From Calditrichaeota bacterium AABM5.125.24 (lineage in GTDB: Bacteria; Electryoneota; AABM5-125-24; Hatepunaeales; Hatepunaeaceae): DNA of 6,927 nucleotides. Each line of letters begins with the position of its first letter. Positions within the stretch are counted from its first letter, which is position 1. Below are positions 1 to 5,397 of this stretch, in pieces. The notes under the pieces were generated by a model. The model saw nothing but the letters and a program-made list of their open reading frames with translations, was not told the DNA's origin and searched no databases. The stretch lies in contig MWJR01000208.1 of NCBI GenBank assembly GCA_002127415.1, positions 1 through 6,927 of the forward strand, read 5' to 3'. The position numbers were made by a program, and so were the translations under genes.

Positions 1-12
1 CGATATGATAAA

Positions 13-34
13 CCTGTCCAGCTCGCTGGACAGG
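13..34. repeat. Short perfect palindrome, 10-bp stem
   Basis: Arms 13-22 (CCTGTCCAGC) and 25-34 (GCTGGACAGG) are exact reverse complements separated by two bases. No T-run follows on either strand, so a rho-independent terminator is not supported. It could be a small dispersed palindrome or a fragment of a larger element cut by the window edge. Confidence 0.6.
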
Positions 35-100
35 CCACCCAGTCGACATTAATCATAATACAAGATTAAATTGCACCTCTTAATAACAGACATTTCCCTG

Positions 101-144
101 ATCACCCCCCCCGCCATTGCAGGGGGGGAGTAAGGGGGGGTGAT
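101..144. repeat. C/G-tract hairpin with G-quadruplex potential
   Basis: Arm 101-111 (ATCA followed by seven C) pairs with 134-144 (seven G followed by TGAT), giving an 11-bp stem. The loop carries a second G7 run at 122-128. On the plus strand the two G7 runs are separated by only five bases (AGTAA), so each could supply two G-triplets of an intramolecular G-quadruplex. No terminator-type T-run adjoins it. The hairpin is directly visible; the quadruplex is an inference. Confidence 0.5.
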
Positions 145-205
145 TGTTTGCATGTAATATTGTATCTATAGTCTACATTATGAGATAAGAACGCAGCCCC
201 CTTTT

Positions 206-233
206 ATTCCCTCCTTAAGTAGAAGGGGGGAAT
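206..233. repeat. Imperfect inverted repeat, 11-bp arms
   Basis: Arms 206-216 (ATTCCCTCCTT) and 223-233 (AAGGGGGGAAT) pair with one mismatch around a six-base loop. It has the same AAGGGGGG/CCCCCCTT vocabulary as the other C/G runs in this spacer, suggesting a common repeat origin. No poly-T tail follows on either strand. Confidence 0.45.
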
Positions 234-287
234 AAGCAGGAGCTGTCTTTAGTGACTGTCAACTATAAAATGCCCCCCTTAATATGA

Positions 288-305
288 CCGGACAGGAGTG
301 TCCGG
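288..305. repeat. Short palindrome, 7-bp stem
   Basis: CCGGACA at 288-294 pairs with TGTCCGG at 299-305 around the loop GGAG. GC-rich palindromes of this type are common as short dispersed intergenic repeats. Its function is unknown and it lacks a T-tract. Confidence 0.45.
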
Positions 306-337
306 CCTACCAGAGCCAGGTCAATAAGGGCGCACGC

Positions 338-380
338 TCCGGCAGCCCTGGCTTACTAATTGCCAGGGCAGGCTGCCGGA
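338..380 (-). terminator. Possible terminator hairpin of the CPBP gene
   Basis: The hairpin begins 17 bases beyond the TAA stop of the CPBP gene. The inner stem is 346-352 with 362-368 (7 bp). The outer stem is 338-345 with 373-380 (8 bp). A four-base bulge (369-372) and a nine-base loop complete it. It is GC-rich and well placed for the end of the minus-strand transcript. However, the sequence after it on the minus strand is not a clean T-run (only a CTTATT stretch about 10 bases on), so intrinsic termination is uncertain. It could be an mRNA 3'-end stabiliser instead. Confidence 0.4.
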
Positions 381-397
381 CGCCCCATATTTATTGT

Positions 398-3300
398 TTA
401 TTGCCTGAACGCCCGCAGCAGCAGCCATAACGACATTGCCGCCGCAAGGATCAACAGCGTCCATCCCTGCGAACTGAAGGGCGAGATCCCCCATCCGAGG
501 AAGGTCACACCTGACTTTATCAGACTGCCGAGCAGCAGCGCCGCCATCAGCGCCCAGAGCCTTCCAGCCACCCAGTTCCGCATGATCAGGTAGAAGATGC
601 TGATGACCACCATTGCTCGGGCCAGCTGCCATAGGAACTCACTGCCGGTCAGATTGCCGATAGTGGGATTGGTGACTCCTCCAGCCACCACCACCGCGAC
701 CGCCAGCAGTATCAGCCACCTGAGCCACCCACGTTTGACCCCGTCATCCAACAGGATGAAGGCCGCCATAATCAACGAGCCCATTATAATCGCTCGCAAC
801 ACCTCGCTCGACAGCTCTCCGAACCACGGCAGGTAGGCGACGAGAGTCCCTGGAATCCGGATCGAAAACGAATGCACCGGCAGATTGAACCATCCAGACA
901 GCGCCCCGAACAACCAGCCGACCCCGGCGGCTATCCCTATGAGGCAGATGACGTTCACCACCCCATCCTCGGCGGCACGACGACTTGCGCCCCCCAGCCC
1001 CAGCCAGGGCGACCTCCCATAGTGTTCCCTGACCAGCGACTCAGTCAGAGCCACCACCACGACCACAAAAAGCGCAGAAAATATTATCGCTATTGTGGCA
1101 CCGATAAACTGTGTGATGATGAAATTGGCTGCAGGCTGGCTGGTTCGATAACCCCACCAGACCGTCGCCCAGTCGTTCCAATGACTGAGCAGCGAAAGAG
1201 CAAGAACTATTCCACCGGCTATAAGCCCCGCCTTCCAACGAAGCTCACGCCTCGCCACCCGCTTGCCGAACGAGATCAGAGCCACTATGATACCGCTCAA
1301 CATCAGCCCGATGGACAGCGCGAGCACCAACACCCAGCGCAGCGTCTTCGCCTTCTCGTGCCGGGTCCACTCCTCAGGCAGCTTGAACCAGCGCCCGTCC
1401 GTCTCGACCTCACCGCCCTTGACGCTGATGTTCCGCCTGAAGTGAGCATCACCTATCACCGGGTCGATCGTCTCATAGGTGAAGTAGTGGTCGATGCGGT
1501 TATCCCTCTTTTTGCTCCTCTCCTCGATCGTGTGATATCTATCAGGTTCCGGCTCCGTCTCCTGGAAGGCTGCCGTGGCCAGCACTCGTGCTGAGTCCGG
1601 GTCAAGCTGGGCTCCGGCCGCGGTGTCCGCCATTGTATGTATGGTGAAGACATGTCCCGATGCCAGATCAATGTTGACCTTATAGCTCTCCGGGTCCAGC
1701 TCCTTCTTGAAGGAGACCAGCCAGTTCATATGGTTGATCCCCTTCGGGCTCAGGAATATCCGTTCGGCATCGGACAGGGAGCCGTGGCGTTTAACATACG
1801 AGAGCCCGGTGAGAGGTTTCTCTCTAACTGCGCGCAAGGAGGCACTGGTGATCGCCGCAACCTTGTATTCAGCGGGGTCGACGCCATACCGCTCATGTAT
1901 GGCTCTGCCGGCGACCTCGATCGCCTTCTCACGGTTATATTGGACACTGAAATCTTCGCCGAACCTTCGCGGTCCCGGCAGCAGAGCGATAATTATTCCG
2001 GCTGCGCCGACCAGCAGAGCGATCTTTCTGATACCGACGGAAAGCGGTTTATATTCCGGCGGCTCGACCGCAACCTCAGGGATCTCCGGCGCTGCGGGGT
2101 GCTCTTCAGGAGGTTGACGCCGCGGAGGGCTCTCGATAGCCCGGTTGGCGATGTCATCGATCGGTTCGAACCCCTTTCTGCGCAGGTATTGAACTCCCGC
2201 CACAATCGCCGGAACGGCCAGCCCGCCGCACACAATCAGTCCCGATACCCAGAAGTAGGCATTATCCGACTGGAACAGGAACAGACCGATGAAGATGGCA
2301 TCTATTACAAAGTGCCATGTCAGGGTGGCCCAGATGCCGAACCGCAGCATCACCAGTCCGGCCACGATTCCGATCAGCCCGACCTCGATCCCACGAGCAA
2401 AGCCCGGCTGCTGAGGATAGGCCGAGTGCAGGAAGCCCCAGATGAAGGCCGGTATGATGATCGCCAGCGCCGTCGATTTGAACAGGCGCTTGCAGAACGA
2501 GATGCCGAAGAGACGAAACCAGAACTCCTCCAGAAGCGCTGCCCCTAACGAGATCGCCAGGGGATATATCCAGGGAAGCGCGGTCGAGACTGCGTTGGAG
2601 TATTTGACGTCCGCCGGCGTCCAGAAGCCTATCTTCTTACCGACGATATAATAAAAGACAAAGAAGCCGACGTGGAATGCAGCCAGCAGGTAGCCCATCA
2701 GCGTGGCCTGCATAAATTCCCCGCTTCTGAAGCCGCGGCGGGACAAGAGCGACGGCAGGAACAGCTTGCCGGGATGGTCTCGCCGGTAAAGCCATTCCCC
2801 CGCTCCGAACAGGAGTATCAACAGCATTCCCTGGATCAGTCCGTTGATGACAGAGAACAGTATCTGCTGGCCGAGGAATGCGCTGTATGATTCTGTGGTA
2901 TCGTATCCGGCCAGAGACAGCGGCAGCGAGTTCATCCCCATTATGAAATTCACCACCGCCAATATGCCGCCCAACCAGAGCAGGGTCCTCCAGGGAACCT
3001 GACCACCGCGGATGTTACGGAAGAAGTGGATGAATACGGCGATGATCATCAGGAAGGCGAGGAAGGTGGCGATATTCTGGAACAGTTCGTTCTGAGCCCG
3101 CTGGCGGTCATAATCCCTGCGCCACTCCTGCGGCACCTTGAGGAAGCGCAGGAAACTGCCCACCTGAGCCCCCTGAACCCCAACCTCCATCCGGTAGGGA
3201 GCCTCTGCGGCCTTAAATCCCTTCAACTCGTAGGTGAAGGTGTGGTCGCGGCGGGCCGGACGGTCGATGGAACTGGCCTCGATATGCTCCCACTGCTCGA

Positions 3301-3787
3301 GAGCCATCTCCATAGGACCTGTGATGAACGCTTCGGCCAGGATGCTGGCGTTCTCAGGTGCCAGCTCCGGCCCGGGGGTTGATTCGAGCAGACTTCTCCT
3401 GAACCCGACTACCCGACCATAGGGATCAACACTGACACGGTATTCCAGCTTTTCAAGCGGTTTGAAGAAGCGGGCCTGCCACCACCAGACGTCGATGCTG
3501 TCGCGGGTCAGGGAGACCGTCCGCTCAACCCCGAGTTCTCGCTCGAGATAGACCTTGGCCCAGTCGTCATAGGTGAATACAATTGATTCGTGGTAGCCGG
3601 AAAGGTCGAGGTTCCTGCTCTGGAGGAAGTCACTGGCAGTTTGCAGCGCCTCAGAGCGAGAGACCTTGAAGTTGACGGCGATCTCTGGAAAGGCGCGGTG
3701 GAAGTTCAGGACGCCGTATAACAGGGCGACTCCGGCCACAACCACCGAAATAAGTATGATGTTGCGGTTGGATCGGGGGGGGGACAT
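398..3787 (-). CDS. Duplicated CPBP-family intramembrane metalloprotease, second half degenerate
   Basis: This is a polytopic membrane protein of 1129 residues, far longer than the usual 200-300 for CPBP (Rce1/CAAX-protease-like) glutamic/metal-dependent intramembrane proteases. The start is ATG with GAGGT about 5 bases upstream. An N-terminal anchor (about 9-28) precedes an exoplasmic domain (30-232) and then eight or so helices (235-534). The protease motifs lie within these: E420-E421-x3-R425, H454 in WGFLH, and H492-x3-D496. A proline/glutamate-rich linker (about 536-583) follows. The layout then repeats: anchor 584-603, exoplasmic domain 607-813, and a multi-helix region 816-1127. The two exoplasmic domains align; for example residues 182-222 and 767-807 match without gaps at 15 of 41 positions, both ending in a P-x-E-W motif. 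In the second membrane half the glutamate and histidine motifs are missing. Substrate and role are unknown; CPBP members process prenylated proteins, peptides or bacteriocins, or act as membrane chaperone-like factors. Membrane topology was judged by eye. Confidence 0.85.
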   Translation of the reverse strand: MSPPRSNRNIILISVVVAGVALLYGVLNFHRAFPEIAVNFKVSRSEALQTASDFLQSRNLDLSGYHESIVFTYDDWAKVYLERELGVERTVSLTRDSIDVWWWQARFFKPLEKLEYRVSVDPYGRVVGFRRSLLESTPGPELAPENASILAEAFITGPMEMALEQWEHIEASSIDRPARRDHTFTYELKGFKAAEAPYRMEVGVQGAQVGSFLRFLKVPQEWRRDYDRQRAQNELFQNIATFLAFLMIIAVFIHFFRNIRGGQVPWRTLLWLGGILAVVNFIMGMNSLPLSLAGYDTTESYSAFLGQQILFSVINGLIQGMLLILLFGAGEWLYRRDHPGKLFLPSLLSRRGFRSGEFMQATLMGYLLAAFHVGFFVFYYIVGKKIGFWTPADVKYSNAVSTALPWIYPLAISLGAALLEEFWFRLFGISFCKRLFKSTALAIIIPAFIWGFLHSAYPQQPGFARGIEVGLIGIVAGLVMLRFGIWATLTWHFVIDAIFIGLFLFQSDNAYFWVSGLIVCGGLAVPAIVAGVQYLRRKGFEPIDDIANRAIESPPRRQPPEEHPAAPEIPEVAVEPPEYKPLSVGIRKIALLVGAAGIIIALLPGPRRFGEDFSVQYNREKAIEVAGRAIHERYGVDPAEYKVAAITSASLRAVREKPLTGLSYVKRHGSLSDAERIFLSPKGINHMNWLVSFKKELDPESYKVNIDLASGHVFTIHTMADTAAGAQLDPDSARVLATAAFQETEPEPDRYHTIEERSKKRDNRIDHYFTYETIDPVIGDAHFRRNISVKGGEVETDGRWFKLPEEWTRHEKAKTLRWVLVLALSIGLMLSGIIVALISFGKRVARRELRWKAGLIAGGIVLALSLLSHWNDWATVWWGYRTSQPAANFIITQFIGATIAIIFSALFVVVVVALTESLVREHYGRSPWLGLGGASRRAAEDGVVNVICLIGIAAGVGWLFGALSGWFNLPVHSFSIRIPGTLVAYLPWFGELSSEVLRAIIMGSLIMAAFILLDDGVKRGWLRWLILLAVAVVVAGGVTNPTIGNLTGSEFLWQLARAMVVISIFYLIMRNWVAGRLWALMAALLLGSLIKSGVTFLGWGISPFSSQGWTLLILAAAMSLWLLLRAFRQ
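3775..3783 (-). repeat. C9 homopolymer at codons 2-5 of the CPBP gene
   Basis: Nine consecutive C on the coding strand directly follow ATG-T, encoding Ser-Pro-Pro and the first base of Arg. A gain or loss of one C would shift the frame at residue 5 and abolish the protein. Tracts of this length at a gene's 5' end are classic slipped-strand sites, but a single sequence cannot show variation, and such tracts are also error-prone in sequencing. Confidence 0.8.
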
Positions 3788-3792
3788 TCTTT

Positions 3793-3797
3793 ACCTC
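3793..3797 (-). promoter_or_regulatory. Ribosome binding site of the CPBP gene
   Basis: The minus strand reads GAGGT followed by AAAGA and the ATG. This is a good Shine-Dalgarno match at normal spacing and supports the ATG at 3785-3787 as the start, just ahead of the C9 tract. Confidence 0.7.
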
Positions 3798-3812
3798 AAC
3801 ATTTTATAACAA

Positions 3813-3844
3813 AGTGCCTGAGTGCCTGAGTGACAGAGTGACAA
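3813..3844. repeat. Four-copy 8-nt tandem repeat
   Basis: The plus strand shows AGTGCCTG twice, then AGTGACAG and AGTGACAA, four contiguous 8-base units sharing AGTG at their start. It lies 25 bases upstream of the CPBP start codon, in its likely leader. Whether copy number varies or affects expression cannot be judged from one sequence. Confidence 0.6.
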
Positions 3845-3859
3845 AGAAATGACTGGTAG

Positions 3860-3901
3860 GGGCGCGATCCCTGCCTTCGCAGGGACAGGTTTATCGCGCC
3901 C
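3860..3901. repeat. Compound hairpin, GGGCGCGAT/ATCGCGCCC arms
   Basis: Outer arms 3860-3868 and 3893-3901 are exact 9-bp complements. Inside, 3869-3874 pairs with 3879-3884 (CCCTGC/GCAGGG) around a CTTC loop, leaving 3885-3892 as a one-sided bulge. The shape suggests a dispersed palindromic repeat. It sits in the antiporter 3' region, so it could also protect or end that transcript, although no T-run follows. Confidence 0.5.
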
Positions 3902-3910
3902 GCACAGGGC

Positions 3911-3932
3911 CGATCCCAAAACTTCGGGATCG
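3911..3932. repeat. 7-bp hairpin downstream of the antiporter gene
   Basis: CGATCCC at 3911-3917 pairs with GGGATCG at 3926-3932 around an eight-base loop, 47 bases after the antiporter stop codon. No T-run adjoins it on the minus strand, so a terminator role is only possible, not shown. Confidence 0.4.
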
Positions 3933-3978
3933 TGACCGCTATCTACTGGTGGCGCGGACATTCCCCAATTATGGGATT

Positions 3979-5172
3979 CTAACGAGGTGGCTCTTTGGCC
4001 TCGCCGGCCTTAAACACTGCAATTCGGGTGAGAGTGGGGCCGATCAGTTGAACCACAAAGGTCGTGGCGGTTATGGTGTTTATGACCAGATTGCCGAACT
4101 GCGCGCCTTCCGAGCCGACAGCGGTGAAGTCCTCCGCCGCGGCGATGGCCAGTCCGATCGCCACGCCGGCCTGGGAGAAGAGAGCCAGCCCCAGATAACG
4201 TCGAACAGCAGCCGGAGCTGCCGATATCCTTGCCCCCAGATATGACCCTGCGAACTTGCCCGCCGCCCGGCAGATGATATAGACCACCCCGAGAACCCCC
4301 ATTACCGGCAGAAGCTTAACGTCGAGACGGGACCCTACCAGCGCAAAGAATATGATATAAACCGGTGGAGTGAAGCTGGTTACAACCCCTTCAAGCCTCC
4401 TGGCTTGAACCGGAGCCAGGTTGCCCACCACCAGCCCGATCACCATATTAGTAAGAATCAGCGAGAGGTCCCAGGTCGCCGCCAGACCGCAGGCGATCAG
4501 AACCACCGCCAGGGTGACCGACAGCCTCTCGGCGGGCTGGGTCAGGAGCCTTAGACCGCGACTGAACAGGAACCCGAGCAGGGCACCCACCAATATGCTT
4601 CCACCCAGCTCACGCAGCGGTATCAGTAATGAGCTGGTCAGGGAGGCGTTGCTTTCGGCAAAGGATAACAGCTTGGCGAACGGCAGGGCCAGGCCGTAGA
4701 TCAGTATGGCGATGCCATCGTCGATGCCGACTACCGCCAGCAGGGTGGTCGTGAAGATCCCCCGGCAGCGATACTCCTGCAGCACGTCCACTGTGGCTGC
4801 AGGAGCCGTAGCCGAGGCCAGAGCGCCGAAGATCAACCCGTAGTAAAGGTGCCCGGTCAACAACCATACCGCCAGTGCCACCAACAGGAAGGCTCCAAAC
4901 GCCTCCAGAAGAGATATCCAGAGGATGCTGCGCCCCAGACGGCGCAGGTCGAAAAGCCGTAGCTGCGAACCGATGGTGAAGCCGATCAGCCCCAGGGCGA
5001 TGCCGGTGACCCCTTCAAGCGTCCCGGGTCTCAGCCAGTTAAGCACTGAACGGCCCAGCAGAACACCCATCAGGATATAGCCGACCACCTGGGGCACCTT
5101 GAGCTGACGCAGCAGCTTGGCTCCGACCTGCCCGAGCAACAGGGTTATTCCTATGAGAAGCAGCAGGTCCAC
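3979..5172 (-). CDS. Cation/proton antiporter, CPA2 (KefB/NapA-like) membrane domain only
   Basis: This 397-residue protein is almost entirely membrane helices, about 12-13, matching the Na+/H+ exchanger family (PF00999). The N-terminus follows the family pattern, with a hydrophobic helix then KVPQVVGYILMGVLLG (25-40). Further family landmarks are the ATAPAATVDVLQEY segment (121-134), the paired aspartates D151-D152 in VVGIDDGIAI, which correspond to the ion-binding DD of electrogenic CPA2 antiporters, a conserved lysine K306 in AAGKFAGSYLGAR, and FSQAGVAIGLA (332-342). It should exchange Na+ or K+ for H+ across the cytoplasmic membrane. The protein ends shortly after the last helix, so the cytoplasmic TrkA-N/RCK domains of full Kef channels are absent. 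The start is GTG: an in-frame TAA lies five codons upstream and the family N-terminus begins here, but no Shine-Dalgarno is visible. The ion specificity cannot be read from sequence. Confidence 0.88.
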   Translation of the reverse strand: MDLLLLIGITLLLGQVGAKLLRQLKVPQVVGYILMGVLLGRSVLNWLRPGTLEGVTGIALGLIGFTIGSQLRLFDLRRLGRSILWISLLEAFGAFLLVALAVWLLTGHLYYGLIFGALASATAPAATVDVLQEYRCRGIFTTTLLAVVGIDDGIAILIYGLALPFAKLLSFAESNASLTSSLLIPLRELGGSILVGALLGFLFSRGLRLLTQPAERLSVTLAVVLIACGLAATWDLSLILTNMVIGLVVGNLAPVQARRLEGVVTSFTPPVYIIFFALVGSRLDVKLLPVMGVLGVVYIICRAAGKFAGSYLGARISAAPAAVRRYLGLALFSQAGVAIGLAIAAAEDFTAVGSEGAQFGNLVINTITATTFVVQLIGPTLTRIAVFKAGEAKEPPR

Positions 5173-5182
5173 GGAAATTGAG

Positions 5183-5206
5183 AGTTAAAAGTTAAGAGTT
5201 AAGAGT
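5183..5206. repeat. 7-nt tandem repeat (AGTTAAR), about 3.4 copies
   Basis: The plus strand reads AGTTAAA, AGTTAAG, AGTTAAG, AGT without interruption. It begins ten bases upstream of the antiporter GTG and occupies the place where a ribosome binding site would normally lie, so the leader has no purine-rich SD. Confidence 0.6.
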
Positions 5207-5224
5207 GCTCGCTATACGGCAAAC

Positions 5225-5252
5225 ACTATACCAACTACCACTACTTCGTTAA
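5225..5252 (-). promoter_or_regulatory. Weak candidate sigma-70 promoter for the antiporter gene
   Basis: The minus strand has TTAACG (5247-5252; four of six to TTGACA), a 16-base spacer and TATAGT (5225-5230; five of six to TATAAT). Transcription would start about 45 bases before the GTG. The -35 overlaps the outer arm of the inverted-repeat element. AT-rich spacers produce such matches by chance. Confidence 0.25.
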
Positions 5253-5389
5253 GTAACCACTGTCATTGCGAGCGAAGCGAAGCAATCTAATCAACACAAA
5301 TATTTGAGATTGCTTCGCTTCGCTCGCAATGACAGTAATAGCAGTAACATAACAAACATACTTAAAGTAGTAGTGTTAACAAAGTAGTG
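5239..5389. mobile_element. MITE-like palindromic element with perfect 30-bp inner arms
   Basis: Arms 5259-5288 and 5307-5336 are exact 30-base reverse complements around an 18-base AT-rich loop. The core is GTCATTGCGAGCGAAGCGAA and continues to AGCAATCT. A second, outer pair, 5239-5252 (CACTACTTCGTTAA) and 5376-5389 (TTAACAAAGTAGTG), matches at 13 of 14 positions, so the symmetry may extend over about 150 bases. No transposase is present. It resembles small non-autonomous or palindromic repeats seen in many bacterial genomes. No obvious target-site duplication was identified and its boundaries are uncertain. In RNA it would form a long perfect hairpin between pgi and the antiporter gene, a possible RNase III site or transcript end. 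Confidence 0.6.
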
Positions 5390-5397
5390 CTAATTGT

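Larger units (their letters stand above)
1..397. other. Non-coding, repeat-rich spacer downstream of the CPBP gene
   Basis: No credible coding region was found on either strand. The stretch is AT-rich overall but punctuated by runs of five to eight C or G (105-112, 122-128, 134-140, 197-201, 225-230, 273-278). Several of these are written as AAGGGGGG or its complement. At least five inverted repeats lie here and are listed separately. It looks like an accumulation of degenerate repeat-element debris, not a gene. The next gene beyond position 1 is not visible. Confidence 0.7.
3788..3978. other. Repeat-bearing spacer between the antiporter and CPBP genes
   Basis: This 191-base spacer contains no credible gene. 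It holds the CPBP ribosome binding site, a short 8-nt tandem repeat, a compound hairpin and a small hairpin, all listed separately. No clear sigma-70 promoter was found. A TATAAA-like string at 3803-3808 lies too close to the start codon to serve. Confidence 0.6.
5173..5397. other. Repeat-filled spacer between pgi and the antiporter gene
   Basis: This 225-base AT-rich spacer contains no credible gene. It carries a 7-nt tandem repeat next to the antiporter start, a weak promoter candidate, and a perfect 30-bp inverted repeat flanked by a second, outer pair of arms. These are listed separately. Confidence 0.65.

Noticed and set aside
872..2548. Long open frames on the plus strand (872-1594, 240 residues; 1637-2548, 303 residues)
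   Set aside because: Both are antisense to the well-supported CPBP gene. Their translations are rich in Pro, Arg, His and Gln with no recognisable motif, as expected for the complement of a GC-rich membrane-protein gene.
3803..3808. TATAAA-like -10 for the CPBP gene on the minus strand
   Set aside because: Transcription would begin within or next to the ribosome binding site, and no -35 partner was seen.
5259..5336. The 30-bp inverted repeat as a rho-independent terminator for pgi
   Set aside because: The stem is long and strong, but no T-run follows it on the minus strand. A dispersed palindromic element explains it better, though it may still influence the transcript end.
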